Below are positions 51,296 through 60,466 of a stretch of DNA of 64,000 bases, piece after piece; positions within the stretch are counted from its first letter, which is position 1, and each line of letters begins with the position of its first letter. Origin of the DNA: Flavobacterium piscis. Lineage in GTDB: Bacteria; Bacteroidota; Bacteroidia; Flavobacteriales; Flavobacteriaceae. The stretch spans positions 186,001 to 250,000 of the forward strand of contig NZ_LVEN01000001.1 in the NCBI RefSeq assembly GCF_001686925.1, written 5' to 3'. The position numbers and the translations under genes are program-made. The notes beneath the pieces are model-generated. The model saw only the letters and a program-made list of their open reading frames with translations, had not been told where the DNA came from and searched no databases.

Positions 51296-53056
51296 CTAAA
51301 ATAAGGTTAAACCAAAACTCCATCCAACCCATCCTGTTATTCCGTTGCCATTGTCTTTTATCACATTATAACGTTTGGTTCGATTTTGAACAAAAGTTGA
51401 ATTATTGATTTCCGGGCTGTTTTTATCTCTTCTTTCTGAGGAATAAAGATTAAAAGAAGGTCCTGCAGATAATGCTACACCTTTGAATACACGAAAGGTA
51501 AGCGGAGAATCGAATTTATATACAAAATTATATCGGTCCCAATTTCCTAAATAAAGATATTGAATGCTGATTTCGGGATTATAAGTAAGACGATTTCCTA
51601 ACAGGATATTTTTTCCTAACCCAAACCCAAAAGAAGTTAGTTTTTCTTCGTTAGTTCTTTCGCTTTTTCCTGCCATCAAAATAGTGTACAGTTTATTATC
51701 TCCTGTTTTTATGGCTAAATTAATATCCGAAATTTCATTGCGTGTCACACTAACTTTTTGATAACCATCTTTTTTAAAGTTTAATAATCCAAAACTATAA
51801 CCTGATGGTGAGCCCGTAATATTAATTAATCCAATCTGGAGTCCGTCTAATTCTTTGGCATAATTTAATCCCGCGATTTGCATCCCGCGGACTTTTTGAT
51901 GTCCTGCATTATAAATACCTGAAATTTGCAATCCGTTTTGGGAGCCGTTTACATTATTATAAATAGCTGCGATTTGAATGCCTTTAGCATCCAGCTGAAC
52001 ATGGTTGTAAATGCCGGATATTTGCAAGCCTATCTGCGAACCTTTTACGCTGTTATGAATGCCGCTCATTTGCAAACCGTTAAGATCTCCAAATACATTA
52101 TTATAGATTCCGGCCAACTGAACTCCTTTTACAGATCCTCCCACAGTATTAAATAAACCTGCCATTTGTAAAGCATGAACATTCATACGGTTGATATTAT
52201 ACAGTCCGGCCATTTCGACCCCGCGAACCCCGCCGGTATATCCTCCTAATAGGTTTAAGGAGAAACTACTGTTAATTTGCGAATTCATCATACCGCGCGT
52301 ACTCAAACTGGGAATTAAAGAAGCTTGTACGGGAACTTCGGATATAAGGCCTCCAAGGTTGAGGGATTGTATTTTTTGTCTCGAAGAAATAAAGAAACGT
52401 CCAATTCCCGTTCTTTCAACTGCAGAAAAATCGCCATCAACATAATCTTCATTTGATTTTTTGGCACCCATCTGGATCTTAATTTCCGAAAGAAAAATAG
52501 TGGTTATGGTTTTATAATTTTCTTTTACAACAGTCAGCTCGATGGTTTGGGGGATATTTTTTAGTTTTAATTCAAAAAAACCATCCTTATCTGTTAGCGT
52601 AGATTGTAAAGCGTTCCGTTCGTAAACACTGGCATTTTCTATACGTTTGTTGGTTTGTACATCCGTAATGTAACCATTTACAACCTGATGTTCGCCCACA
52701 ACGCTGTTTTTTTCTAAAACAAGTGCCAGTTCTAAGGGAGCATAACGCAGAATAATAAACCCTTTTGATTCTTTATATTCATATTTGTTTTTTAATAATT
52801 GATCAAGAACTTCTTTTACGGTAGATTGATCAGCATGAATGCTTACAAGGCTGTCTTTTGCGACTAACTTACTGTAATAAGCAAAGCGAAAATTCCCTTT
52901 TTGTTCCATTATTTCCAGAATCTTGCCTAATGGTTTTTTATCTGCCTGAACAGAGATTGGAGTATCCAGCATAGATTGGGCACGGGCACTAAAAAAAGGA
53001 GCTGAAAAAAGTATAAATAAAATCGATATAAGAGTAAACCTTGAATTACTAAGCAT
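51296..53056 (-). CDS. STN/carboxypeptidase-like domain protein with 16-residue surface repeats
   Basis: Exported protein of 586 residues. A signal peptide (to about 27) is followed by a secretin/TonB short N-terminal (STN) domain at about 30-100, a CarboxypepD_reg-like beta domain at about 125-195, then at least eight 16-residue repeats of the form GLQISGIYNxVxGSQx (about residues 270-400) as in LA_2272-type surface repeat proteins, and a C-terminal beta-rich, probably barrel, region. It follows sigma and FecR genes, in the place where a TonB-dependent receptor usually sits. Confidence 0.8.
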   Translation of the reverse strand: MLSNSRFTLISILFILFSAPFFSARAQSMLDTPISVQADKKPLGKILEIMEQKGNFRFAYYSKLVAKDSLVSIHADQSTVKEVLDQLLKNKYEYKESKGFIILRYAPLELALVLEKNSVVGEHQVVNGYITDVQTNKRIENASVYERNALQSTLTDKDGFFELKLKNIPQTIELTVVKENYKTITTIFLSEIKIQMGAKKSNEDYVDGDFSAVERTGIGRFFISSRQKIQSLNLGGLISEVPVQASLIPSLSTRGMMNSQINSSFSLNLLGGYTGGVRGVEMAGLYNINRMNVHALQMAGLFNTVGGSVKGVQLAGIYNNVFGDLNGLQMSGIHNSVKGSQIGLQISGIYNHVQLDAKGIQIAAIYNNVNGSQNGLQISGIYNAGHQKVRGMQIAGLNYAKELDGLQIGLINITGSPSGYSFGLLNFKKDGYQKVSVTRNEISDINLAIKTGDNKLYTILMAGKSERTNEEKLTSFGFGLGKNILLGNRLTYNPEISIQYLYLGNWDRYNFVYKFDSPLTFRVFKGVALSAGPSFNLYSSERRDKNSPEINNSTFVQNRTKRYNVIKDNGNGITGWVGWSFGLTLF

Positions 53057-53066
53057 ATAAAGGGAA

Positions 53067-54053
53067 TTAATCTAAAAGAATTTGATTGTTTTTACGTTCA
53101 ATTTCGATCATAAACGTCTCCTGAATTACTTCTAATATCTGATCTAATGACTGGTCTTTAAATACTGTTGTTATTGGTTTTTTCTGTAGTTCGGTTTTCT
53201 TTATAATGATATTTGTATCGTATATTTCGTTGAGCGCATCCACTAATTCCTGCAGTGGAGTCTCGTCGCAAACAAGTTCTTTATTACGGTAATAATTGTA
53301 TAGTTTGCCTTTGCTGACACTTTTTAGTAATTGTGATTGCAAATTGGCAATGATTACTTTCTCGCCATGTCTTAATTCTACCTGATCTTTGTTTTTGCTT
53401 ACTTTTACAATTCCTGTTTCGACATCTACAGTTGTTTTTCCGTTTTTGTTTTTGACATTAAAAGAAGTTCCTACCACTTGTACCGTAACATCATTAATAG
53501 TAATAATAAAAGGTTTTGTTTTATCTGGAGCAACATTAAAAAAAGCTTCACCTTTTAAGACAACTGGACGTGTCTTGCCTCTAAATTTACTGCTATAAGA
53601 CAATGATGAGTTTTTGTTTAAAGTAACCGTTGTTCCATCTGGTAAAGTATCATTTAAAGTAGTATTTGTAGCCTGTATCTCAAGTGTTGTATTTGCTGAT
53701 TTATTTTCGAAATAAGAATACCCCAACCATCCTAAAGTGCTGATAAGCAATATAGAGGCGGCAATGCGCAACCAATAAAAAGAAGATTTTTTCAGCGTAT
53801 GCACGGGAACATCTTTTTCATGCATGCGATTATGCAGCCGTTTCCAGGCAGCATCTTCATCGATGTGGGTGTTTTTGGCAGCAATTACAAGGCTGTCTTC
53901 CCATATTTTCTTAAAACCGTTGTAATAGTTTTGGTTTTTTTTATCGGCTTTAAGCCAAATTTCTACTGTTGCATTTTCGTCAGCATCAGTTTCGCCAACT
54001 AGATATTTCACTAGTAAATCATCGTTCATATTCATATTGTTTTGGCTCATCAT
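53067..54053 (-). CDS. FecR family anti-sigma factor
   Basis: Protein of 328 residues: an N-terminal cytoplasmic part with the anti-sigma helix region, one membrane helix (FYWLRIAASILLISTLGWLGYSY near 85-108), the periplasmic FecR domain (LPDGTTVTLNKNSSLSYSSKF..., VVLKGEAFFNVAPDKTKPFII), and a C-terminal DUF4974 domain (LQELVDALNEIYDTNIIIKK). It overlaps the sigma gene by 4 bp and lies 10 bp before the STN-protein gene. It should hold the sigma factor until a surface signal arrives. Confidence 0.93.
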   Translation of the reverse strand: MMSQNNMNMNDDLLVKYLVGETDADENATVEIWLKADKKNQNYYNGFKKIWEDSLVIAAKNTHIDEDAAWKRLHNRMHEKDVPVHTLKKSSFYWLRIAASILLISTLGWLGYSYFENKSANTTLEIQATNTTLNDTLPDGTTVTLNKNSSLSYSSKFRGKTRPVVLKGEAFFNVAPDKTKPFIITINDVTVQVVGTSFNVKNKNGKTTVDVETGIVKVSKNKDQVELRHGEKVIIANLQSQLLKSVSKGKLYNYYRNKELVCDETPLQELVDALNEIYDTNIIIKKTELQKKPITTVFKDQSLDQILEVIQETFMIEIERKNNQILLD

Positions 54054-54652
54054 CTTCGGATTAAATGTAAAAAGGACAGGAGAAAAGGAAGATATTCAAC
54101 CAATTTAGATCGTAATACTTTCAGGGCTTTTCCCATTTGATTTTCGACCGTTTTGACCGAAATATTCAATTGATCGGCAATTTGCTGATATTTAAGCTGC
54201 TCAAAACGACTCATTTGAAAAATAGTCCGGCATTGCTGCGGCAATTCGTTTATTGCTTTCTGAATATCATTTTCGAGTTCAGATGCGATCATTTGGTTGG
54301 ATGCATCTTGATTGGAGGATTCCATATTGCCTGAATACTGAAGTTGAAAAGAGTTTTTTATTTTTAGGTGTTTAAGATAGTTCAGACTTTCATTATGAAC
54401 CGCTCTGTAGAGATATGCCTTTAATGAATCATTAATTTGTAATTGATCTCTTTTTTCCCAAATCTTAAAAAATACATTTTGCACAATCTCTTCGGCAATG
54501 CTATCATCTTTCATAAAAGTGTAGGCAAAGGCATGAAGGTTTCTAAAATACATTTTAAAAACCTTTTCAAAAGCAGCTTCATTTCCGTTCTTTATAAATC
54601 TGACAGGATCGCTATTGCTATATTCCACTAATACGTTTTGACATTCAATCAA
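54050..54652 (-). CDS. ECF RNA polymerase sigma-70 factor (Bacteroidota family)
   Basis: Protein of 200 residues with region 2 (FEKVFKMYFRNLHAFAYTFMKDDSIAEEIVQNVFFKIWEKRD) and region 4 (LPQQCRTIFQMSRFEQLKYQQIADQLNISVKTVENQMGKALKVLR). This is the FecI-like family that pairs with FecR/DUF4974 proteins. Translation is coupled to the FecR gene by a 4-bp overlap. Probably controls its own locus. Confidence 0.95.
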   Translation of the reverse strand: MIECQNVLVEYSNSDPVRFIKNGNEAAFEKVFKMYFRNLHAFAYTFMKDDSIAEEIVQNVFFKIWEKRDQLQINDSLKAYLYRAVHNESLNYLKHLKIKNSFQLQYSGNMESSNQDASNQMIASELENDIQKAINELPQQCRTIFQMSRFEQLKYQQIADQLNISVKTVENQMGKALKVLRSKLVEYLPFLLSFLHLIRR

Positions 54653-54731
54653 AGATAGATACTTTTTATATTTAATAACTCACTGGGTTAATTACTTCGT
54701 TTGTTCTCTTTACTCTACGCATAAAAAATTA

Positions 54732-54867
54732 AACACATAGAAACATAGATTTTTTTGTGCTGAAAAGGAAACAAAAAGAAATACATTTCTTTCACATAGA
54801 GAGTTATGTGTATTTTAAATAAGTGAAACGCCTTTTTACGTAAAGAAAAGCTATGTTTCTATGTGTT
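54732..54867. repeat. Long inverted repeat
   Basis: AACACATAGAAACATAG (54732-54748) is the exact reverse complement of CTATGTTTCTATGTGTT (54851-54867), with a nested CACATA / TATGTG pair between them. It lies in the spacer between the sigma gene and the small gene at 54912. Resembles interspersed palindromic elements of flavobacteria. Confidence 0.8.
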
Positions 54868-54911
54868 GAAAATATTTGCATTTGGAGGATTATTTAATGT
54901 TATTTTTTTGA

Positions 54912-55097
54912 TTAATTACAAGATGGATTAGGCTGGTAATGCACCCTGTTGTGACTGGCCAATAACGCAATAAAAGCATCAATAGTAGTATTCATATCAA
55001 TATCAGTATTTAAACTGAATTCGTAACTATGAACAATACAGCTATGATCGGAAAGATAAGTAAAAGATACTCCTTTATCTGTTTCTGTCGCGACCAT
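54912..55097 (-). CDS. Small hypothetical protein
   Basis: Protein of 61 residues, MVATETDKGVSFTYLSDHSC..., from the ATG at 55097; an ATG at 55193 in the same frame would overlap the upstream gene by 79 bp. Cys pair (DHSCIVHS, NPSCN). It is 17 bp behind the sterol desaturase-type gene and could be co-transcribed with it. No family recognised. Confidence 0.5.
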   Translation of the reverse strand: MVATETDKGVSFTYLSDHSCIVHSYEFSLNTDIDMNTTIDAFIALLASHNRVHYQPNPSCN

Positions 55098-55114
55098 TTT
55101 GTTGTTTATGGTTT

Positions 55115-56143
55115 TTATACAATTATCTTTTCGGCTAAAGTATTCGAAAAGCTGTTGCTGAAATTGTTGGTGTTTTTTTTGACTTCTTCGCATGATACTG
55201 GTAATTGAGGTTGAATAGTTTCTTTTTGTACTTTCTTTTTGGCAATAGCATCCGGACTGGCAAAAATGTAATACATCTTTTTTCGAAAACCAGTTGCCTT
55301 TCTCACATCTCTAATAATGTCCTGAAACTCATGAATGTTGAGGTATAACGGATTGAGTTTGCTTTTAAGTGGACTCGTAATGCCATAGCGGGGTTTTTCT
55401 TCTTCGTACTGAAAGGAATTGAATAAGTGGTCCCAAATCATAAAAGTGGCTCCAAAGTTTTTATCGAGATATTTTTCCTGGCTTCCGTGATGTACACGAT
55501 GATTAGATGGCGTTCCAAAATGTTTTTCGATAAAAGGATGCAGCTTTCCAATGGCTTCTGTATGGACCCAAAACTGGTACAATACACTTAACTGATTGGC
55601 AATAAAAAACACTACAGGATGAAAACCGGCAAAAATCAACGGGATAAAAAATACAATTTTAGCATACTGAAACCAGCTTTGTCTAAAACTTACAGTAAGA
55701 TTATACTGTTCAGCCGAATGATGCACAACATGGGTTGCCCAGAAAAAACGGCAATAATGAGAAATTCTGTGCGTCCAGTAAGAACTAAAATCATAGATTA
55801 TAAAACACGGGATCAGGCTCCACCAATTAAATTCTATACGATAAGGCACCAGATTATAAATGCCAACAACAGCATAAAGCAAACCGGTTTTCATTAATAA
55901 ATTGACCGTTAGATTACCCAAACCTATAAGTACAGATCCTAAAGTCTCTTTTTTGTCGTATTCTTTTTTTTCTAAGAAATAAAAAACAACAAATTCGAGC
56001 ACGGTAAAAAATAATACAACGGGCAGCGCATATACAATTAAGTTTGGGGCACTTTTTTCTATTTCGAGAATTTTCCCCATTGCAATAGGTTCTGCACCAA
56101 AGAAAGTAAGTTTAGCAAACAGGTGATTGATGATTTTGATCAT
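55115..56143 (-). CDS. Sterol desaturase / fatty acid hydroxylase family membrane enzyme
   Basis: Protein of 342 residues from MIKIINHLFAKLTF; a start 26 codons earlier runs into the upstream gene's end. The eight-histidine di-iron signature is present: HRISHYCRFFWATHVVHHSAEQYN (HxxxH and HxxHH) and HRVHHG (HxxHH-type). About five membrane helices. It could hydroxylate a fatty acyl chain or a carotenoid/sphingolipid. It begins 20 bp after the DUF6134 gene. Confidence 0.9.
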   Translation of the reverse strand: MIKIINHLFAKLTFFGAEPIAMGKILEIEKSAPNLIVYALPVVLFFTVLEFVVFYFLEKKEYDKKETLGSVLIGLGNLTVNLLMKTGLLYAVVGIYNLVPYRIEFNWWSLIPCFIIYDFSSYWTHRISHYCRFFWATHVVHHSAEQYNLTVSFRQSWFQYAKIVFFIPLIFAGFHPVVFFIANQLSVLYQFWVHTEAIGKLHPFIEKHFGTPSNHRVHHGSQEKYLDKNFGATFMIWDHLFNSFQYEEEKPRYGITSPLKSKLNPLYLNIHEFQDIIRDVRKATGFRKKMYYIFASPDAIAKKKVQKETIQPQLPVSCEEVKKNTNNFSNSFSNTLAEKIIV

Positions 56144-56163
56144 GATGATTGTTTTAGATTGAA

Positions 56164-56841
56164 TTATGCGATTTGAATATTGATTGTAAATAAGGAATGA
56201 TGCAGCTCGACTTTCTGGCATACACCGTTCAGGAAATGATAATCATTATAATTTCCGTCAGGTAATACGATGCGATAGGAGTGAGTGTTTGTTTTTTTGA
56301 TGACCAGAAATTGCTGAAAACTATCAGAGTAAACCTGATTTTCGCCTACTGGTTCTTTACTGTAGAGTAGCATCAGGTTATAATCGATATAGTTTTGTTT
56401 AATTTGTCCCTTTTTATTTTCAGCTAAAGTTTTGTAACCCGAATCTATAAGTTGGGTTGTTTTATTGGCTTTTTCTTTTCCGTTTACGTGGCGCTTTACG
56501 TAAGAAGATATTAATTTTCCATTTTTAAAATGCGAACCTTCTTCGGTTTTGATATCAATACCAAAAATCAACCGGGTTTTTACTTCCGATGAAATTTTCA
56601 AAAAAACATCATCATTATTAGTCTTTTGAGAAAACTGCATTTGTCCAATCACAGTGCCATTACGAAGCACATTATAGTTCACTGTTTTTTCCTGCGCCTG
56701 AGAATTTATTGTAAAAAGAAAAAAGAGAACAGTCAATTTTGTTTGTTCAGAAATTATTAGAAAACTAAATTTTCCGGATTCAATAGCGGTGATTTTTTGT
56801 AAAAACCAAAATAATAATGCGACAGTGATAATGGGTATCAT
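56164..56841 (-). CDS. DUF6134 family exported protein
   Basis: Protein of 225 residues from MIPIITVALLFWF; a start 22 codons earlier is possible. The hydrophobic part ends SQAQEKTVNYNVLRNGTVIGQ, where mature DUF6134 proteins begin, so a second start nearer TKLTVLFFLFTINSQAQ cannot be excluded. It is a beta-rich periplasmic or lipocalin-like protein. The family is often beside sterol-desaturase-type genes, as here. The function is unknown. Confidence 0.75.
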   Translation of the reverse strand: MIPIITVALLFWFLQKITAIESGKFSFLIISEQTKLTVLFFLFTINSQAQEKTVNYNVLRNGTVIGQMQFSQKTNNDDVFLKISSEVKTRLIFGIDIKTEEGSHFKNGKLISSYVKRHVNGKEKANKTTQLIDSGYKTLAENKKGQIKQNYIDYNLMLLYSKEPVGENQVYSDSFQQFLVIKKTNTHSYRIVLPDGNYNDYHFLNGVCQKVELHHSLFTINIQIA

Positions 56842-56907
56842 AAGGCAATTTGAGATTAAGAGCTCATAATTTGTGCTCTTGTTATTGTAGTAATACAACT
56901 GAATCAC

Positions 56908-57231
56908 ATTTTACCCCTACGTCGTTTTTTTATTTTTTTTTTAAATTATTTTGAATGGTTTTAAAATTCTTAAACAGAAAAATATTTTCAGAAAAACGGA
57001 GGTGTTTTTGGAATAAAATAATTTTTAATTTTATGAAGTTCTTATTGGTAGTTTTACAGCTGTCTTTGAGTAAGTTGCAACGTAAATGAGGAGAAAGGTT
57101 GTTATCTTTTAGAAGGCAAAATTCTAGGATCAAAATCAAGAATAAAATACCCTATTATTGCATAAGATAATTTTTATAAAGTAAATAACTTAGTTTTTTT
57201 ATTCAGCCACTATTTAAAAAGCACTACTATT
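56908..57231. other. Divergent promoter region
   Basis: AT-rich spacer between divergent genes. A 69-codon frame at 56930-57139 has biased composition and is not called. No clear promoter motif. Confidence 0.35.
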
Positions 57232-58986
57232 TTGAAAAAAACATGTATAATTTCCTTAATTATTTTAATGAATATTGTGTTTACCCATCAGGCACTGGGA
57301 CAAAAACAGATACAATATAAAACCTTTAATCAAAATGATTTTGAAAAAAATGTCGTGTTTAATAACGTATACAATATCTGGGAAAATAATAGAAGTAATT
57401 GGTTTTCAGTATCAAAAGATAGTGCTACAACCGCTTATTTTGTAGACAGCAGGAAGTACAAAGGAATTATTAATTACGGGATAACATTCAAGAGTAAAAA
57501 TTTTAGGAATTTTAGTTTTGTAGAACATTTATCGGTATGTTTTTTAAAAATAGAAATAAGTAAGTGTAATTATAACCCAAAAGATAGTATTGCAGAAATA
57601 GAAGGCTTTGTGAGCGGAAATAATGATTGGGGGAATAATACCTTCATAAAAACAAAAAAAATAAGAAGCTATGTCGATCTATTTCTTGGAGAAAAAACCG
57701 ATACGATAAGAGTTTGTTATTTGGGCAAAACATTCAACAAAGATAGTGTAGAGGTAAAGCTGGGTAATAAAGAGGCAAATGAGTTTACTGTTCTGGATAC
57801 GTTTCCTGCTTTTTATTTTAAAAATCATCAGTACTACAAAACAAATTTGGGAGACAAACAATCTTTTAAAATAAGAGGAAAGGTGACTAAAAATTCGCTT
57901 CTTGCTTTTGGTTCATTTGCAACATATTCGGCTATTTTTGATGTAGGTGCAATGATTTTTGATCCAGAGAAAAATAAACGAAAAAAAATAATACAAAGAG
58001 AGAATTTTGATTGCATTCCCTTAATTAGCAATAATAAACTGATTGCAGATATTGAAAAAGAAAAAACACAAAAAGAAGAAATCAATTATTATAACTATAC
58101 AAAAAGTGCCGAAAATTATATCCTGAACAGACAGTATGGCAAGGCAAAAGAACAATATAATTTGCTTGCCCAAAATTATCCAACACTATTTGCAAGAGAT
58201 ATTCATAACGCCGTTCGTTGTGCGGTTTTATCAAGGGATTTTAAGAATGCCTTTATGTGGGGCGAAAAACTGGCCTTGAAAGGAATCGAACTGCCTTATT
58301 TTAATGCTAAAATTTTTACCGGCCTGCGAAAAAATCCGGAATGGAAAAGTTTTAGTATCAAATACGACTCGGTTTGTAAAAATGCGCAAGGTAAATTCAA
58401 TTTAAATCTAAAAAAAGAAATAACAAATTTACTCAACGAAGACCAGGCTGATTATGGATTGGAAAATCGAAAGAACCGAAAAACATTATATGAAACCACC
58501 GAAAGACTTACCGCTAAACTGATCGATTTATTAAAAAAAGAAGGTTATCCATCCGAAGAAAAAATAGGCAGTTTTACAGTCAAGGATACTGTTTTGGTTT
58601 CTTTTCCAGATTTTAATGTTTTAATTATTCACGCTTTGCAACAAAAGCCAGAGAACCTTTCTGCCTTAAATGAACTTCTTGCTAAAAGCAGTAATGCTCT
58701 GGAATATGATGGTAAAAGGCAAATTAATAATACAATGGGCGAGGGTTCGTGCTTTCGTATTTATAAAGGTAATTTGTATAGTTCGAAAGGGTGTGGAAGA
58801 AATGAACTGGAGATTAGAAGAATAAGTTTTAAATTCAGTAATCCTAACGGATTTATTATGGAATACGGCAATTTTGTAGTCGAAGCACACGACTCTAAAT
58901 TTCCGGATGAGGTAGATAACGACTATAAACAGAGATACAATTTAATTATGAAACTTACCGATGACTGGGAGTTTTATGAGAAATAA
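57232..58986 (+). CDS. Exported hypothetical protein
   Basis: Protein of 584 residues starting at TTG, supported because a signal peptide follows at once (KKTCIISLIILMNIVFTHQALGQ). The mature protein has beta-rich N-terminal half, a TPR-like helical stretch near 285-345 (AENYILNRQYGKAKEQYNLLAQNYPTLFARDIHNAVRCAVLSRDFKNAFMWGEKLA), and a C-terminal region with Cys-rich GEGSCFRIYKGNLYSSKGCGR. No named family. It stands alone on the + strand. Confidence 0.75.
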   Translation: MKKTCIISLIILMNIVFTHQALGQKQIQYKTFNQNDFEKNVVFNNVYNIWENNRSNWFSVSKDSATTAYFVDSRKYKGIINYGITFKSKNFRNFSFVEHLSVCFLKIEISKCNYNPKDSIAEIEGFVSGNNDWGNNTFIKTKKIRSYVDLFLGEKTDTIRVCYLGKTFNKDSVEVKLGNKEANEFTVLDTFPAFYFKNHQYYKTNLGDKQSFKIRGKVTKNSLLAFGSFATYSAIFDVGAMIFDPEKNKRKKIIQRENFDCIPLISNNKLIADIEKEKTQKEEINYYNYTKSAENYILNRQYGKAKEQYNLLAQNYPTLFARDIHNAVRCAVLSRDFKNAFMWGEKLALKGIELPYFNAKIFTGLRKNPEWKSFSIKYDSVCKNAQGKFNLNLKKEITNLLNEDQADYGLENRKNRKTLYETTERLTAKLIDLLKKEGYPSEEKIGSFTVKDTVLVSFPDFNVLIIHALQQKPENLSALNELLAKSSNALEYDGKRQINNTMGEGSCFRIYKGNLYSSKGCGRNELEIRRISFKFSNPNGFIMEYGNFVVEAHDSKFPDEVDNDYKQRYNLIMKLTDDWEFYEK

Positions 58987-59108
58987 AAACAGGATATCAA
59001 AGGCACCAAATAAAAAGAATCGCAAGCAAAACTGATTTTAAAAAATACTGGAACATTGCAAAAGAGATAAAACTGGTACTTCCGGATTGGTAAAAACAGG
59101 GTTAGATT

Positions 59109-59612
59109 TTATGATTGTCTTTCGATCTTAAAATAAGCCATTTCATCTTGATCCCGAATCAAATTATTCAATCGTTCGAATCCTGATTTTTGCAGCACAT
59201 TTTGCGATCCGGTGTTGTCAATATCAGTTATAGCGACAACTTCTTTTGTATTTGTATTGACAAAACTATATTGAGTGAGAGCCTTGCATACTTCTGTGGC
59301 AATACCTTTTCCCCAATATGCCTTGCTAAGCACATACCCAATTTCTATTTGGTTCGTATTGTGTACAAAAATACGGGCAACACACATTCCTATAAAATTA
59401 TTATTTGTGGTATCGAATATTGCCCAACGACTAAGATTTTTCTTTTCGTAATTTTCAAGTAATTCATTAAACATTTCCGAATATCTTTCCGGTGAAGTGA
59501 CAGGAAGGTATTGAGTAACCTGATTGTCTTTAAAAAGATCTAAAAATGTTTGTTTTTCCTGAGGTAAAAATTCTCGAATGGTTATTCTCGGGCTTTGATA
59601 AAGAGTAGACAT
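59109..59612 (-). CDS. GNAT family N-acetyltransferase
   Basis: Protein of 167 residues with the RimJ/RimL-like GNAT pattern: ITIREFLPQEKQTFLDLF, IGYVLSKAYWGKGIATEVCKAL (acetyl-CoA loop with a GKGIAT version of Q/RxxGxG/A), and NTGSQNVLQKSGFERL. The substrate is not predictable. Complete and lone gene, close to the tRNA-Glu gene. Confidence 0.9.
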   Translation of the reverse strand: MSTLYQSPRITIREFLPQEKQTFLDLFKDNQVTQYLPVTSPERYSEMFNELLENYEKKNLSRWAIFDTTNNNFIGMCVARIFVHNTNQIEIGYVLSKAYWGKGIATEVCKALTQYSFVNTNTKEVVAITDIDNTGSQNVLQKSGFERLNNLIRDQDEMAYFKIERQS

Positions 59613-59817
59613 GGCTGGCAGTTATTAGGTAAATAATTCAGAGCTTTTTGCTAAAATAGTAGCAGAATTCTGTTTCGTAATTACAGCCAAATTTACAGAA
59701 AATAAATAAGTAGAATAATTTTTCTGCTCTCTAAAATATTCCATGATTTTTTATAAAAAGAAAATATTTGGTTGCTTCTATTTCATGAAAGATGAAAAAG
59801 CAAATCGATTTAAAAAC

Positions 59818-59850
59818 AAAAAAGCTTCAGATTTCTCTGAAGCTTTTTTT
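59818..59850 (-). terminator. Terminator after tRNA-Glu
   Basis: AAAAAAGCTTCAGA-TTTC-TCTGAAGCTTTTTT, identical in the stem to the hairpin after tRNA-fMet. Confidence 0.85.
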
Positions 59851-59852
59851 AG

Positions 59853-59924
59853 TAGCCCGTAGCGGAATCGAACCGCTCTTACATGGATGAAAACCATGCG
59901 TCCTAACCGATAGACGAACGGGCC
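59853..59924 (-). tRNA. tRNA-Glu (TTC)
   Basis: 72 nt, starting GGCCCGTTCGTCTATCGG, anticodon loop TTTTCAT with anticodon TTC, T arm AGCGG-TTCGATT-CCGCT, acceptor closing with a G1-U72 wobble. CCA not encoded. Confidence 0.95.
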
Positions 59925-60466
59925 TACTTTGCTATTGCGGGTGCAAAAATACAATCAATTTTAAAATACACAATGATTTTTTCAAAAAACTTTTTTGAGT
60001 TACTCTGAAAATAGTACAGTTCCAACTCATCAATCGCAAACAGAATTGAGTTAACTAAAATGTATTTGTTTGATTAATAATTGGTTGTTTAGTAGAAATA
60101 AAAGGAAGAAAGAATATTTGGTTCTTCTTTTAATAAAAGAAAAATTTTGAATAAAATTGAAAATGCTATTATGAATTGCATGATATGAAAGAATATTCTT
60201 CGTTTTTAAGGGTGAGTTTTTAAAAGCAGCACAAAAAAACATTGTTATCCTAAAAGTTTCTATTAAAATAAAGTATAAATAAAGCTTAGGGAAATGATAA
60301 ATTGGGTTTAAATAGTATAAACTAAAAACACCATCTTTTTCAAGTGGTGTTTTTGTTTTAATAGCAGGGCTGTACATCCTTAAATCCTTTTTTTTGTGGA
60401 TTTAAAATGATTAATTCAAAATTTTAGATTCCAGAAAATGATGAGTTAATACACTGATGATAAGTT
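59925..60466. other. Spacer with one terminator
   Basis: Contains a hairpin AAAAACACCA / TGGTGTTTTT at 60324-60355 able to terminate both strands. A 108-codon minus-strand frame at 60051-60377 overlaps it and has AT-driven composition, so it is not called. Confidence 0.5.
60324..60355. terminator. Bidirectional terminator
   Basis: AAAAACACCA-N11-TGGTGTTTTT, 10-bp stem with A- and T-runs. It lies 110 bp beyond the outer-membrane barrel gene. Confidence 0.65.

Noticed and set aside
60051..60377. 108-codon minus-strand frame near tRNA-Glu.
   Set aside because: Runs through a bidirectional terminator and has AT-driven residues.
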